Source of the DNA: Arctopsyche grandis
Lineage: Eukaryota > Arthropoda > Insecta > Trichoptera > Hydropsychidae
DNA: 64,000 bases
Direction of reading: 5' to 3'
Assembly: GCF_051622035.1 (NCBI RefSeq)
Contig: NC_135360.1
Location: forward strand, 7,802,001-7,866,000
The translations under genes and the position numbers were made by a program. Shown piece by piece: positions 45,745-57,269 of this stretch. Position 1 is the stretch's first letter; every line of letters starts with the position of its first letter. Below the pieces are notes generated by a model. The model saw only the letters and a list, made by a program, of their open reading frames with translations, was not told where the DNA came from and searched no databases.

Positions 45745-46127
45745 GGTTAGCATATATGCTTTCAAACATAGTGGTCACAGGTTCGAGTCCCACTGGTTGC
45801 TGCTGGCCAGACCTTGGTTTGCGACTCCAGGTCGATTTGCCGATTTATCTGATTTTCATTGAAACGATTCAAACAAATTGACAACCTTCACCCATTTCGA
45901 GTTCTTCAACATCTCGAAATTTGACGATGTATGTATGTATATATAAAACAAAAAAAAAAGCTCCGAAAATGTAAGTTTATCAAAAATGTTTCTAAGATGC
46001 GCATTTGTCTCTGTGATTCTTTGTTAAAATTATTCTCAAAATTGTATAAACATATGTATGTAGATGTTTGTAATTGGCCAGGAAGGCGCATTTGGGTTTA
46101 CCTGTTTGTTTGCCTTCCTGGTATATA
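45745..46127 (+). mobile_element. tRNA-headed SINE with 3' hairpin
   Basis: Box B GGTTCGAGTCCC is perfect; box A is partly replaced by TATA-type sequence. The core matches the copy at 14.89 kb (CCAGACCTTGGTTTGCGACT, GAAACGATTCAAACAAATTG). The 3' end has the best hairpin in the window (46079-46121), ten-base arms CCAGGAAGGC/GCCTTCCTGG. Confidence 0.8.
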
Positions 46128-47330
46128 CATACATATACATATACATGTATGTGTATATGTAAAAATAAAATAAAATGTAATTTGTATAATACATTAGGCC
46201 GAATCGAAAAACGCAAATTATGGATTTTTATCGTTGGAACTAGTGGAAAACTTTTGTCATATCAATTTTTTTTTCTTTTTTCTATTCCCTTGATACGACG
46301 AAGGTTTTCCACTCCGTCCATCGATGAAAATTCGTGTTTAATGTATTATACATACATACATGTGAAGAAGTGCCAAATGACTCGCATCGAAAACCTTCAA
46401 CGACGAAAATGCGCAAAATTCTCAAATCATTTATACGAAAAATTGTCGCTTTTGACTTTCTCACGTACGCGTTATAAATTCGCGTTAATAAAAATATTGG
46501 TCGAAATCGAACGGGAAAATTTCCGGCGGTTTTTTTTTTCGACTCTTCCACGCTAACCCATTCGTAACGCGACACTTTATATTCTCCTCTCGTTGTTTTT
46601 TTTTTCCTTTTTTCTTTTCATTTAACCCCCACCCCCGTGGGTTTCCGCCGGTTTTTACAGTCGGATTCTGCACGTCACGTCGCACTCCCACAGGCTGGGT
46701 GACGTCACGCCTCGAGGCTTTCCCGTTTCGACGGCGAGTCTCGTCGTAATCCATCACGAGACGACGCAACGCTCTCGGGCTCTTGTTGTTTGCGTGCGGC
46801 GAGAAGAATGGTTTCGCCATTTGTAGCCAATTATAATATTAATTATAAACGGGAACGGTTATGTTATATGTATTGTTGCGAGCGAGTGTTTGTATCGTTC
46901 GCGGCGTATTGTGTGTGTGTGTGTGTATGGGCACGTCAAACAAAAGGCTGTTCGGAATTAATTGGGAAGCGGACGGGAGCGGGCTAGGAGAGGGTGTATT
47001 AATTAAAATGTAAAGCGTGTTCGCGGTGCTCGTTTTTAACCGGAGACAGACGACACGCAGCACCAGGAATTAACCCGTCTGCGGTGATGTTGACAACGCA
47101 ACGGAGCAATTGGGCGCGCGGGGGAGGGGGTCTCAAACCACCCCTCTCTCCAGCTCGGACTCGGACGTGAGCCTTCCGGCGTGACCTGTCACGCTCTTTC
47201 GGTATTGTAGTTCATTCCGGTTCATTACAGTAGGGGTGTGTATGTTGACCTCCCTCCCACCGCCCCCCACCCCCCCCCCCACTCCCCCTATAAAACGGTA
47301 GATTGGTTCCGTGTTATGTTTGTACATATA
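46128..47330. promoter_or_regulatory. CpG-rich block with CRE palindrome (candidate promoter)
   Basis: 46600-47200 is among the most CpG-rich stretches here, with TGACGTCACGCC near 46702, CACGTCACGTCG near 46672, and long C and GT runs. No recognisable coding domain. It could be the promoter or first exon of a plus-strand gene, or an unmethylated regulatory island. Confidence 0.3.
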
Positions 47331-47339
47331 TTGCAAGAT

Positions 47340-47450
47340 CTGTGTAGATGGTTTGGTTAGTTCAGATCGACCGTCTCCTGTTGGATTTTGTCAATTTATC
47401 CAATATTGTCAAAATAGTTGTGACGATTTCAATAAAATTGAAATTTTATT
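47340..47450 (+). mobile_element. SINE core fragment
   Basis: AGATCGACCGTCTCC and GGATTTTGTCAATTTATCC, then a GACGATTTCAATAAAATTG-like piece, resemble the SINE core; head and tail are absent. Weak. Confidence 0.35.
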
Positions 47451-47466
47451 TTATTTACATACATAC

Positions 47467-48773
47467 TGTTATGTATCTCACTTATTCCTCGTAGTTCCCA
47501 CAATAATCAAATTCTGTTATGTACCTCGCTTGTAAATGTAGTTCCCACAATAATTAAATTCACTTTCTCACATTCATGTACGTGAGTAACAAGTCCATTC
47601 AAATTCCTGTAAAGGGGATAGTCAGATAAGACAGGAGTGCCGGACTTTGCCCTACCCAGGAATGCTGGACTTTGCCCAACCCCAAAAGATACAAATTACA
47701 CTGAGCAACAAAAAAAAATACCAGAGTGGAGACTAGCCAATCTTCACTAAGTTTGACCCACTGAATTCGAATATGATACTGATTTTTGTTGGTGGATGAT
47801 CGTTTACGAGATATGAGCGTTTAAAAAAATCCGCGATTTTTACAGTTTTTTGGCTTTTGCGGTCTTTAACTCAAAGTTTAGGATTGTTACGCTCAAAGTG
47901 AGTATTGGAATCAATAGTCAGATATTTTTCCTATTAATTGTTATATTTCATTGCCTTAAAATACTTCTAATTAATTGTCTAGCGAATTTTAAAAGTCAAA
48001 AATATACTTTTTTTTACGGATGTTTTTTCCGTGCTATTTTTCATTTATTTGGCAAATTTTTTATTTCACCACGTTTATAAGGATTGGTTTTCTATCTCAA
48101 TATTTTTTTTTTATCTAAACGTACTAACTAAAGCGGTAATTGCAATTTAAATGCTTTCGTTGTATATATGGTTGTATCGCGTAATATGTTAGGGCAAGCG
48201 AGATGGCATATAATCCACCTCACAGAGTACAGCGGTCGGACTACATGCCATCTCGCGTAACAATCCATAATTTTGAGTTAAAGACCGCAAAAGCCAAAAA
48301 ACTGTAAAAATCGCGGATTTTTTTTAATGCTCATATCTCGTAAACGATCACCCACCAACAAAAATAAATATCATATTCGAATTCAGTGGGTCAAATTTAG
48401 TAAAGATTGGCTAGTCTCCGCTCTGGTAACTCAAAAACGTAATTTTTTGTTGCTCAGTGCTATTTATATAGATCACGATTCGATCACATAAGTTAGTCAT
48501 CACCATTGAGACTCCGAGAGTAGTAGTCATCACAATGGAGACTCCGAGAGTGGTAGTCATCACCATCGAGACTCCGAGGGTAGTAGTCATTAATATCGAC
48601 CCCTCAAGTGACGGTCAGCACAGCAACAGAACCAATGCTAATTAGTGAAAAAAAGTTCTAATCGAAAATATCTACCAATAACACAAATGTAACGATTTTA
48701 TGATAATAAATAAATCTTGGTTTGTTAACCAAGTAATTTAAAAAATATATAAACTGCGTTTTGGAACTTGACA
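47467..48773 (+). mobile_element. Candidate solo LTR interrupted by a palindromic element
   Basis: The region begins TGTTATGTATCTCACTT and ends AACTTGACA. It holds a direct duplication of about 48 bp (47466-47562, TAGTTCCCACAATAAT twice), two GGACTTTGCCC-type repeats, three 30 bp tandem units (48495-48584, CATCACCATTGAGACTCCGA type) and AATAAATAAA at about 48708. Such makeup is LTR-like, but no exact flanking duplication was found and no internal retroviral-type genes are present. Confidence 0.3.
47699..48459. mobile_element. Palindromic Tc1/mariner-type element
   Basis: Arms of about 195 bp (47699-47895 and 48262-48459) are near-identical inverted copies starting CACTGAGCAACAAAAAA, with TA next to the left end and one base away from the right end. 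The ~365 bp centre encodes nothing recognisable but holds a perfect 12 bp inverted repeat GCGAGATGGCAT/ATGCCATCTCGC (48198-48209, 48245-48256). The termini resemble those of the element at 53709. Confidence 0.8.
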
Positions 48774-48782
48774 GTACATTAT

Positions 48783-49207
48783 CCAACAGTATGGGTCGGT
48801 GGTTGCGTTTATGTTTAGCACCGAGAGATTACTGGGTTCGATCCCGTGCTAATATTATATTTAGTACTGCTGGGTAGACTTGGATATTTGTGACTCCAAG
48901 TCGATCGTTTCTTATCAGAGTTTGCCAATTTATCTGATTTTAATTGTTGAAACGGTTCTACAAATTGGCAAAAATAATCCTACCCGCTGTCACGAATATA
49001 TCTGAATTTGATTTATGGACAATATGTAAAAATGTATGTACAAGTCTAAGTCCATAGATGTCTCAATGGATTAATTCATTAATGTATTAATTGTTAATTC
49101 CGTGTTCTTCAGCCTCTGTAAATATAGTGATTTACGTAAGAAAATTGTTTGTAATTAATTGTCTAAGAAGGCATATTGGGGTCTACCTCTCACGTCTTCC
49201 TGGCTTC
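48783..49207 (+). mobile_element. tRNA-headed SINE, full length
   Basis: Head with box A region GGGTCGGTGGTTGCG and perfect box B GGTTCGATCCC. Core CCAAGTCGATCGTTTCTTAT, GTTTGCCAATTTATCTGATT. The 3' hairpin region is at about 49162-49202 with partly decayed arms (AGAAGGC and GTCTTCCTGG). Confidence 0.8.
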
Positions 49208-49239
49208 CTTCTTTATTGTGATGTGCTGCATATTAGAAA

Positions 49240-49533
49240 ATGTCAGCGTTGGTTCAAAAACTCAAAATTCATATTAGAGATTTTGATTTAGAAAATGAGC
49301 CTGGAAGAGGACGATGTAGAGGCCCTAAAAAGAGAATTCAAAGCAAATCCGATGATGACAATATAATAATTGTCAAACAAGATCGACAAATCTTGGTCCA
49401 GTACTCAAAGATGCCTAAAAAAATTGATAAAATCCAAAAAGAAAGAATTTGTGTTCCGCGTGCATTGTCCGGCTGCAACAAACGTAAACAAATCGACGTA
49501 TTGAAAGAGGAAAAACATTTGAGCTCATTTTGA
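49240..49533 (+). CDS. Unrecognised 97-residue open frame between two SINEs
   Basis: The predicted peptide is hydrophilic and basic, with no membrane segment or signal peptide: MSALVQKLKIHIRDFDLENE at the start, then a Lys/Arg/Asp-rich part (GPKKRIQSKSDDDN) and two Cys near the C-terminus. An in-frame stop immediately precedes the ATG, so it has no upstream extension without splicing. Its composition is more protein-like than the shadow frames nearby. It could be a scrap of a retrocopied gene or of a transposon, or chance. I do not recognise it. Confidence 0.25.
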   Translation: MSALVQKLKIHIRDFDLENEPGRGRCRGPKKRIQSKSDDDNIIIVKQDRQILVQYSKMPKKIDKIQKERICVPRALSGCNKRKQIDVLKEEKHLSSF

Positions 49534-49671
49534 CATGATTTAATAACTGAAAATGAGAAATGGGTTCTCTATTCGAATATAAAACGAAAAAGGCATCAGT
49601 ATTTTACACAATTCCGCGAAATTCGGGATTGCTGAAAAATCGAGATTTTTTGCCATTTTTGGTTGCCATTT

Positions 49672-49852
49672 TTTGGAACCGTTTCAATGAAAATCAGATA
49701 AATTGTCAAACTCTGATGAAATCGATGGACCTGGAGTCATAAATCCAAGGTCTGGCCAACAGAAACCAGTGGTATTTGAACCCGTGACCACTTTTTTTAT
49801 ACTAACATTATATATGTAATAACCACTAGTCTATTATGCTAGTGGTTAGAAT
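49672..49852 (-). mobile_element. tRNA-headed SINE (antisense, 5' part)
   Basis: On the minus strand: CTAGTGGTTATTACATATA (head), GGTTCAAATACCACTGG (box B region), CCAGACCTTGGATTTATGAC, TTTGACAATTTATCTGATTT, GAAACGGTTCC. The 3' tail is absent. Confidence 0.7.
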
Positions 49853-52255
49853 TTAATGGCCTTAAATATATCATTTATAAATATCATGTTGTATTTATAT
49901 GTGGTGATATAATAACGGCACAATCCCTTAATTGAGCGTTTAGATGGAATTAGGGCGCCAATTCCATAATCCGATAATTGCACTTTGCGTGTTTGGTGAA
50001 AAACGCTGTTTTTCTTTTACGTACTTTTTGTTTTCGAATGATTTTGCCAAATATATTACAATAGTGGTCGTTATCCATTGAAATAATATTCGGTTATCTG
50101 ATTGAATTATGTATATTATAGAGTGTGTATAGGAAAAGTCATGTTTTCCACAAAATACACGAAGCGCGGTTATCGGATTTAATTATGTTAACTACCCAAA
50201 TGACATAATTTTCAATTATACAAACATCTCCCATACATGAAACAAATCGTTTTGTGTTTTTAATTTGCACTAATCCTTCCATTTACGCGAACTACTTTCA
50301 CGAAGATTCACTTTTACGCGTTTGCTCGTATAATCCTTTGCTAAATTTCTTCATAAGTGTGCATCCGAGGCTCCGAGAAGTCATCCGAGAAGTTGGAATA
50401 ATGTCTAATTATATTTAAATCTGTAGCTTTCCAAAATATACCAAGTTGCACATTCACAGTGAGAATTCTCTATTTCGCCCATACATAAGATTTAATTTAT
50501 GTGGTACCTTCGTTGAACCAACTTAGCGAGTAAATTGTGGGATTACTCCAACGTTTGAGTAGATTTTCTTAACGAATTGGATGTATTGAAATAAATCGGT
50601 TTCGATTATCTGAATCATCTGTAATTAGTTTGGATAATTGGGTTTCTATTTCGATAAAAAAATATTTGAAGTAACCTTTAAACCTAGTCATATTTTTGAG
50701 ATAAAGGAATGCTTATATTGATTTGGATCACATTTCATAGAAGTTAATTAATTAAATTTGTCAAATTCGTAAAAGTTATTTAAATACATTGATTGAAATG
50801 TGAATTTAAATCAAATATACATACATACATATCTAATATATATGTAGTTTCGAAACAGACTTTGTATATAACTACTTTTGGTTCGTAGAAAAACAAATGA
50901 ATATTCAAATAAATTTAAATAAAATATAACTATTCAGATATTATAAATTTAATAAAATGTTTACTTTTAGATTGGCCATGCTTAAGCGGTTTCTATTACA
51001 AATACCGAGCAAATCCGGGTAAAAACACTAGTATAATATAATTAAGTAAGCGTTCAACTTGACTTTAAATAAAAATACTATTTGATTTAATGTTATCGTT
51101 CAACTGGAGGATTTTTGTCGTAAATAAATAAACGTGCAAATAAAAAGTGTTTAAATTAAATTCACTCCGTCCGTATTTGTCTGCGATTCGCTTTGATACT
51201 TTCGCTAATTGCACGTTTTCCTTTAAATATTTCAATTTGAATGTCTTCATTTACCTCTGAGCTTCTTCTCTAGTGAATTTTTCGCATATTGTCGAGCGCG
51301 TGGTACACTCGAGGGGTTAAGATTTGTGAGATCTCGTCCTCTGCTCACTTTTACGAGCGATACTAAAAAGAATATATATTTTCGTCGACGACAAAACCCT
51401 TCTCTTTTATTGCGCGTCGATCATTTTCTCTCATGTGTCTCTCTTTTTCTCTGTGTCCGTCCGTCTATCTTTGGAATTTTATTTATTTTCAGCCGCAGCG
51501 CGCTGAGATAAAGGGTAAACTTTATGCGATTTAAAATCTACAACATGTTCTGTGTATGGAATAATATCTTAAAACTGAAATATATTATACATATGTCACG
51601 TCCAAACTTATAATTGTTATACTATTAGTGACCAGGCTATCTACATATACTGAAATTATATTATATTTGATTTCTACATTTTAATAGCACATTACAATGT
51701 TTAATATCATATTTGAATTGGAATAGTAATAAGATTTTTGAAGTATTAAAAACAATTAAAATGAATTTTGTTCGTATGGCATAATAAATATCAGAATTCT
51801 TGACCTATATATTTCAGACCACTTGCTTTGCCGTCTCTAAGTATAAAAGTTAATCTAAAAGTTCCCTGCAAATATGGGTTATTGCTAAACTTTCAAGCAT
51901 TCGTGAAATTGAAGAGGAAAAACAATGACTCGCAGTCGAAGTAATTCTGTTTTTCAAATTTAAACTTTTTTTATAACATGATCGCATTTAAATATACTAA
52001 AATATAAATTTTATTATAGAAAAGTAATATAAAATATATTTAAATTATATTCGATTTTCGTTTTTTCCGGAATTTTCCAATTTTAAATCATATTTGGGTA
52101 AATTAGTGAACCCATTTCACTATTGATCATCAATTTATTAAATCTATTTATGCGTCTTATTTGTTTCAAATAATATTGTAATCGTAAAAATAAATAAGAA
52201 AGATATTTTATATGCAGATTTTTAATTATATATATGTATTTATTTATTTCATTAC
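49853..52255. other. Non-coding, no gene recognised
   Basis: AT-rich throughout; a less AT-rich patch lies at 51.26-51.52 kb. No repeat family shared with the rest of the window was recognised, apart from ATACATA microsatellite patches. Confidence 0.4.
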
Positions 52256-52257
52256 AT

Positions 52258-52618
52258 TTTATACCAGGAAGGCCTTACAGGTTTACCCTAATGCGCCTTC
52301 CTGGGCAATTATAAACAGCAGCATTTTTATTACACAAGTCGCTGTATAACGAGACACTGAAAACTCTCAAATTAACGAGACATCTATGAATTGTACATAA
52401 ATTTTTTTGTACATTAATCATACTCAAATAGTGGTGACTTAGCAGGTAGGAAGGTTTTAAGCCAAAGTCAAATGGGAACCGTTTCAACAATGAAATCAGA
52501 GAAATTGGCAAACTCTGACAGAAAACGATCGACCTGGAGGACAAATATCCAGGTCTGACTAAAACCCGGCGCCTCTCGGTGTTAGGCAGAAGCTTAACGA
52601 CCGAGCTATGCTGTTGGA
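52258..52618 (-). mobile_element. tRNA-headed SINE (antisense, full length)
   Basis: On the minus strand: CAACAGCATAGCTCGGTCGT (box A region), a degenerate box B near GAGAGGCGCCGGGTTTTAGT, the core (GATCGTTTTCTGTCAGAGTT, GCCAATTTCTCTGATTTC), and the 3' hairpin at 52264-52303 with arms CCAGGAAGGC and GCCTTCCTGG. Confidence 0.8.
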
Positions 52619-53708
52619 TAATTAAAAAAGTACATTGTATACATATATGATGAATGAAATTTTAAATATTTAAAATAATTAAATAATCAATCACTCAATG
52701 TAATAAACATAAATTAAAATTATAATAATTTAATTTCATTCCTTAGTTTGTATGTACATTGAAAGGTTTACTTTACTATACCAACTTAACTGACAAAACA
52801 TCCAACGCCTTAACTTATTTTTAAAATTGTATGCATTTTTATTGGATTGTGGATGATGTAAATAATAATGATAATGATTTTAAAGTAATATAATCAACTT
52901 GTTAAATTATTTATTATAAAAAAACATTCTTTCGCAAAATTTTGAGCACTATTTTCTTGTACGATTGACTTTTTTGTATATATATGTATGTATACGTGGA
53001 ATTTTACTCTTGATACAATTACAGTAAGAACTTTATGTCACTTGTTAGTTAAACCTTCCGTTCACCGTAGAATTGGTGCGTATATTTGCGTGACTGGATT
53101 CGAATCGTCCAATAACGGACTTATCGGTCGAATTCGATGGGGGTTTTTTTTTTTTGGGGTGTTTGTTCGCTGCCGGCTAATTGTGTTTTCGCGTTTTTCT
53201 CCACTCGTCTGTTTGTCTGTGGAAAACATTGGATTGGCGTTAGTGTTGTTGTTTTGTTATACGAAGTGGACAAGTACAAACGATGCGTGCCGACCCCGAA
53301 CTTTCCCAGCCAACAAAAGAAACAAAGTTACCCACGAATAAAGGACCGCAAGCCGACGCGATACAACAAAAAAAGAGAATAAAATACAAGACTAAATTAA
53401 TAGACAATCAACGGTATAGCTTCATTTTCAACGAGCGAATAAAAACAATGAAACGTTAAAATGTTGGAAAAATAACGTACGGTGGTGTAGATACTGCCGT
53501 TCGATTGCCCAAATGTATTATTTAGTAGTAGCGAAATGTCCTTTGAAAGGGTTCTCTTTTGTCGTTTACCTTTTGGAGAGGGTGCGTTGAATCTGGATAT
53601 TATGTAGTATCATTCATAGCTTTCAGGAAGTAGAATTCATAGAAATATTCTCAATCACACAGATGATCGTGCTTTCGTTTCAATATTCTTGTTTATACTA
53701 CATATGTA
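52619..53708. other. Non-coding; CpG-containing block 53.0-53.6 kb
   Basis: Overlapping frames at 52988-53382 have no known domain. Nothing else recognised. Confidence 0.35.
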
Positions 53709-54272
53709 CAGTGAGCGACAAAAAAAAAGCTGATTTTGAGATTTCTATGAAATTTGATTTTACTCTTATATGATATTCTATATAGCGATATTCTCAGTAC
53801 AAAAAAACGATGATAAGGATCATAAGGATATTAAAACAGGACATACTATGAATTTTTATTACGTGTTTATTGAAATATTGAAATTATTTGCGAAATGTAT
53901 AAAAATGGGGAAAACGTGTTGGCTGTATTTTGGTCGTGTTTCACTTGTTTTGAAGCGATTTTCAACCTGTAATTTTTTTTTATATGTTGTAAATAAGCTA
54001 TTCTATTAATAAACACAAAGAAATATATAATTATTTACGTTTATAATTTGTTACTCCACATTTATTTTTTATAACTGCCCGAATTCTTCTGGGCATGGAA
54101 TCAAACGTGCTGTTCTTCAAGATCGATTTATTACTGCTTCTAAAATCAGGGATGAGGTCTACGCTTCAACATCCACAGCAATACATACACGAACAATCCA
54201 AAGGAAGCTGAAGAACTTAGGGTTTAGAGCGATCAAATTCGCGAAGAAGCCACATATAAGGTCAAGGTTTTG
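53709..54272 (+). mobile_element. Tc1-like element remnant with transposase scrap
   Basis: TA followed by CAGTGAGCGACAAAAAAAAA at 53709 is a typical Tc1-type left end. At about 54097-54272 an open stretch reads IKRAVLQDRFITASKIRDEV, then TRTIQRKLKNLGFRAIKFAK and KPHIRSRF before a stop. This is the second helix-turn-helix part of Tc1 transposases (TVRRRL..GL.....AKKP). No catalytic domain follows and the right end was not found. Confidence 0.7.
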
Positions 54273-54929
54273 ACAAAATCTGAAAAGGTTATAAATGTCG
54301 GTGTCTTTCTCAAGATATGTTTTGATAATGAAGCTATGAAATTGTTGCAAATATATACGTACATATATATGTATGTATGTATGTATACGTATTATATTTT
54401 TAAACCCAAAAATATATTATTGGGTTTTTTTGTTAGTCTTATAAAGATATATTCGTATTTTTGTGCTTATGAAAACTTTTCCTTCGACGGTTCTGAACAA
54501 CTTTTAAAAGCGTTAATGTAAAATTTTAATGCAAAATTTTCGCCGAGATATTTTTACATTTAAATTAAAGCGTTGTCGCTTTAATGTGGCGTCGAAGATG
54601 TAATCTAATTTTAACATTTTTTGTCGGAATATGATCGCAGTTTTTGTACATAAATATTCATGTATAGATAATTTTGTTATTAATGTTAAAACTTCTCACA
54701 AAAGCAATGATCGATACTTTGTATCTACTACAAAAATTAAGGAAAAATGTCGTCAATGCATTTAAACATTTGAAAATAATATGCTTATAGGCATTTGGTT
54801 TGATTTGTGAGGTAATTCTCAAAAAAAGTCTTGTAAAAAGGGAAGGGGACGAAACAAAACCAATTCGCTCTACCGTGATCAAAGAAAATGTAAAGATTCA
54901 TTGTTTAATATCAAATGATTTGGACATAC
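54273..54929. other. Non-coding, no gene recognised
   Basis: AT-rich; includes a TATG microsatellite near 54360-54390. TTTTTTGTCGG near 54617 might be a decayed right end of the Tc1 remnant, but the match is too short to call. Confidence 0.35.
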
Positions 54930-55182
54930 GAGCCGTTATATTTAAAAGTGGTATAAGTCCACTTTTTTTCATAGTATTTCGCAAAACATTAAATACCTAT
55001 ATAATATTTTGCGTTTAACAATATTTACATAAATACTGGTGGCGTTTAATACGTTTATTCCACTTTTCCGAGATCTTGGACATTTAAAATTAAAATAAGT
55101 GATAACAATGAATTAAGGCGAATGGAAATAGTGTATTTGGAACTGAAAATTGGACTTCCACCACTTTCAAATATAACGGCTC
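54930..55182. mobile_element. MITE, GAGCCGTTATA family (copy 6, inverted, full)
   Basis: Both ends present: GAGCCGTTATATTTAAAAG at the left and the complement of GAGCCGTTATATTTGAAAG at the right. 253 bp. The interior is in the opposite orientation to copy 3. Confidence 0.8.
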
Positions 55183-55215
55183 ATGTATTTTTTTATAAAT
55201 GTTGTGATAAATAGT

Positions 55216-55577
55216 GGGTCTACGTGACGAGCCGGAATGTTAAATTACCGAAAACACAAATATCGGAAGGCAAAGATCGAAAATCGAAAGATCTTAAGTC
55301 GAAAGATAAAAAAATCACTTAATTTGCGCGAGCAGGATACAACAGGAACAAGAGGAACAGGCTTTTCCTCCCGTATTTTGCGCACGCACATTAATACGGG
55401 AGGAAAAGCCTGTTCCTCTTGTTCCTATTGTATCCTGTTTGCGCAAATTAAGTGAGTATGTACCGTTTACCATGCACCCTTTTTTTATCTTTCGACTTAA
55501 GATCTTTCGATTTTCGATCTTTGCCTTCCGATATTTGCGTTTTCGGTAATTTCACATTCTGGCTCGTCACGGAGACC
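55216..55577. mobile_element. Near-perfect palindromic element (Mutator-like fold-back)
   Basis: Arms of about 160 bp are near-identical inverted copies separated by only some 15 bp (about 55378-55393). The ends are GGGTCTACGTGACGAGCC and the complement of GGTCTCCGTGACGAGCC. GATAAATAGT flanks both sides (55206-55215, 55578-55587), a 10 bp direct repeat close to the 9-11 bp duplications of Mutator-type elements. The right arm carries an extra ~25 bp (within 55454-55480) that the left arm lacks. Confidence 0.8.
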
Positions 55578-57005
55578 GATAAATAGTATATGAAAATAAA
55601 AAGAAAAAATAAATATTTTTGAACAAATTTTTTTAATTTTAAATAATACATCAATTTTAAGTTAGAGACGGCATAAATTCACTGATTAATCAGTTGGCTT
55701 TAGTTAAATATATGTACATATGTATATAAAATATAAAACGTGAAAAATTGTCGTTCAATTATTTAGAAACACTGAGGCGTGTGACAAAATTCAAATTGAA
55801 ATTCCGAATAACATACCCACGTTTTTTTTTTCGTGTGATGTCAATCTTACGTCAGATGACGTTAGTATGTATGTATGTATGTATGTAAGTGTTGTTCGGG
55901 TTCCGTAGCTTTTTGATCGCACCTCGTTCGTATCGAATAAGTAAGGCAATCGTTGAATGTGCGTGAAGCGAGAGTTTGAACCTTTCTGTTTATTGGGGTT
56001 CGGTTGACTTAACTTTTGTTTTTATATATTGATCTTGTTTCGTTTCTTGAGTTTAACTGGAACTCGCACGCACTCCGCTCCGCTCACCCCGACAACTTTT
56101 TATTCAATTTGCGCGAATAACAACGTGTGCGTACATATATATGTATGTACATATGTACGAAAAAGACGCATATTCGCGTCACACGCCCTCAACGATGTGT
56201 GGCAGTGGTGCATGTCGACATTTTATTTCATTCGATTTGTATACATATGTATGTATTACTTAGCGCCTCTTCCTGATTAGTATGATGAACTCTCTTTTTA
56301 AGTGAGTAAAGTGACACACATAGAAAAAAGAGATGGCGTTATGGAAAACTTTGAATTTTCCATAGAAAAATTTAAATAAATTGAGTTTTTAAACATTTAA
56401 TAACAAATCGATGCGTAAAAGAAGAAAATAATGAACTAAAAAATCTAATTTTTTACATCATTATAAGGAAAATTCGGGATTTTTCTTAAGAGGGCTGGAC
56501 CCCAGCGCCTTGTTCATACAAACGTATTAGACTTCCCCCTTCCTCAATTATGGCACTAGAGAAATTATTTTTCAATATGCTATTTATATCCACCATGGCG
56601 TGAGGACCATCCAAGGAGCTGTCACTTGATAGAAACCATGCTTAAGTAAAATTAAGGGTTAGGGTGTTTCGAGAGAAGTGGTCTTGTCAAGTTGTTGTTA
56701 TCGTTTCCGTTTCTGTTTTTTTTTTTTAATTGAAATGAATCCTTTTTCTATATAAAAATGACAAAATCACGGGAATCGAGTGAAAAGATTATTTTAAAGC
56801 ACTTTCAAAGATCGGGATAGATAATTTGTAACTGATAATTTTTTATTTTGCAATTTTAATTTAATTTTATTAGTAATCATAGTATTATATTATTCTATTG
56901 TTAATGTACAGCATAATAGGAAAAAGAGCTCAAAAACCTATTTACAATTCTTATAAATGCTCATAATACATTTAATGCATAATATTAATTAAAGACTCTC
57001 TAAAG
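55578..57005. other. Non-coding; CpG-containing block 55.75-56.25 kb
   Basis: Contains a TATG microsatellite and a less AT-rich stretch; no coding domain recognised. Confidence 0.35.
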
Positions 57006-57007
57006 TC

Positions 57008-57265
57008 AATGACCTAAAGCAGATTGTTTTTAGGTAATCTGTGTTTATACCTGAAGGGTATAGACATTTTGTTGTAATCACCGAGACTCTTCACAGGTGT
57101 GTTAGTATGGTTATTAGTGATTCTGTCATAGAATCTACTGGTTAGCTTGTTAGTAATGTCCGTAACAAACGGAATATTATATATGACATGCAGCTTTTTC
57201 AAGTTAGTATATATGGGTGTATTATAAATTATTTTTAGGGATTTATTTTGTATTACTTGGAGCTT
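57008..57265 (-). pseudogene. Jockey-type LINE RT C-terminal fragment (antisense)
   Basis: On the minus strand: LQVIQNKSLKIIYNTPIYTN, LKKLHVIYNIPFVTDITNKL, SRFYDRITNNHTNTP, KSLGDY. This follows the jockey-clade pattern of an LQ..QNK.LR.I...PWY segment, a short helix, then IP.V...I. The upstream RT core is absent. The same stretch recurs in worse shape at 1.15-1.29 kb. Confidence 0.7.
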
Positions 57266-57269
57266 GGAA

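Noticed and set aside
46074..46820. Overlapping frames of 97-160 codons on both strands
   Set aside because: They cross SINE tail, microsatellite and CpG-rich sequence in mutually incompatible frames with no domain.
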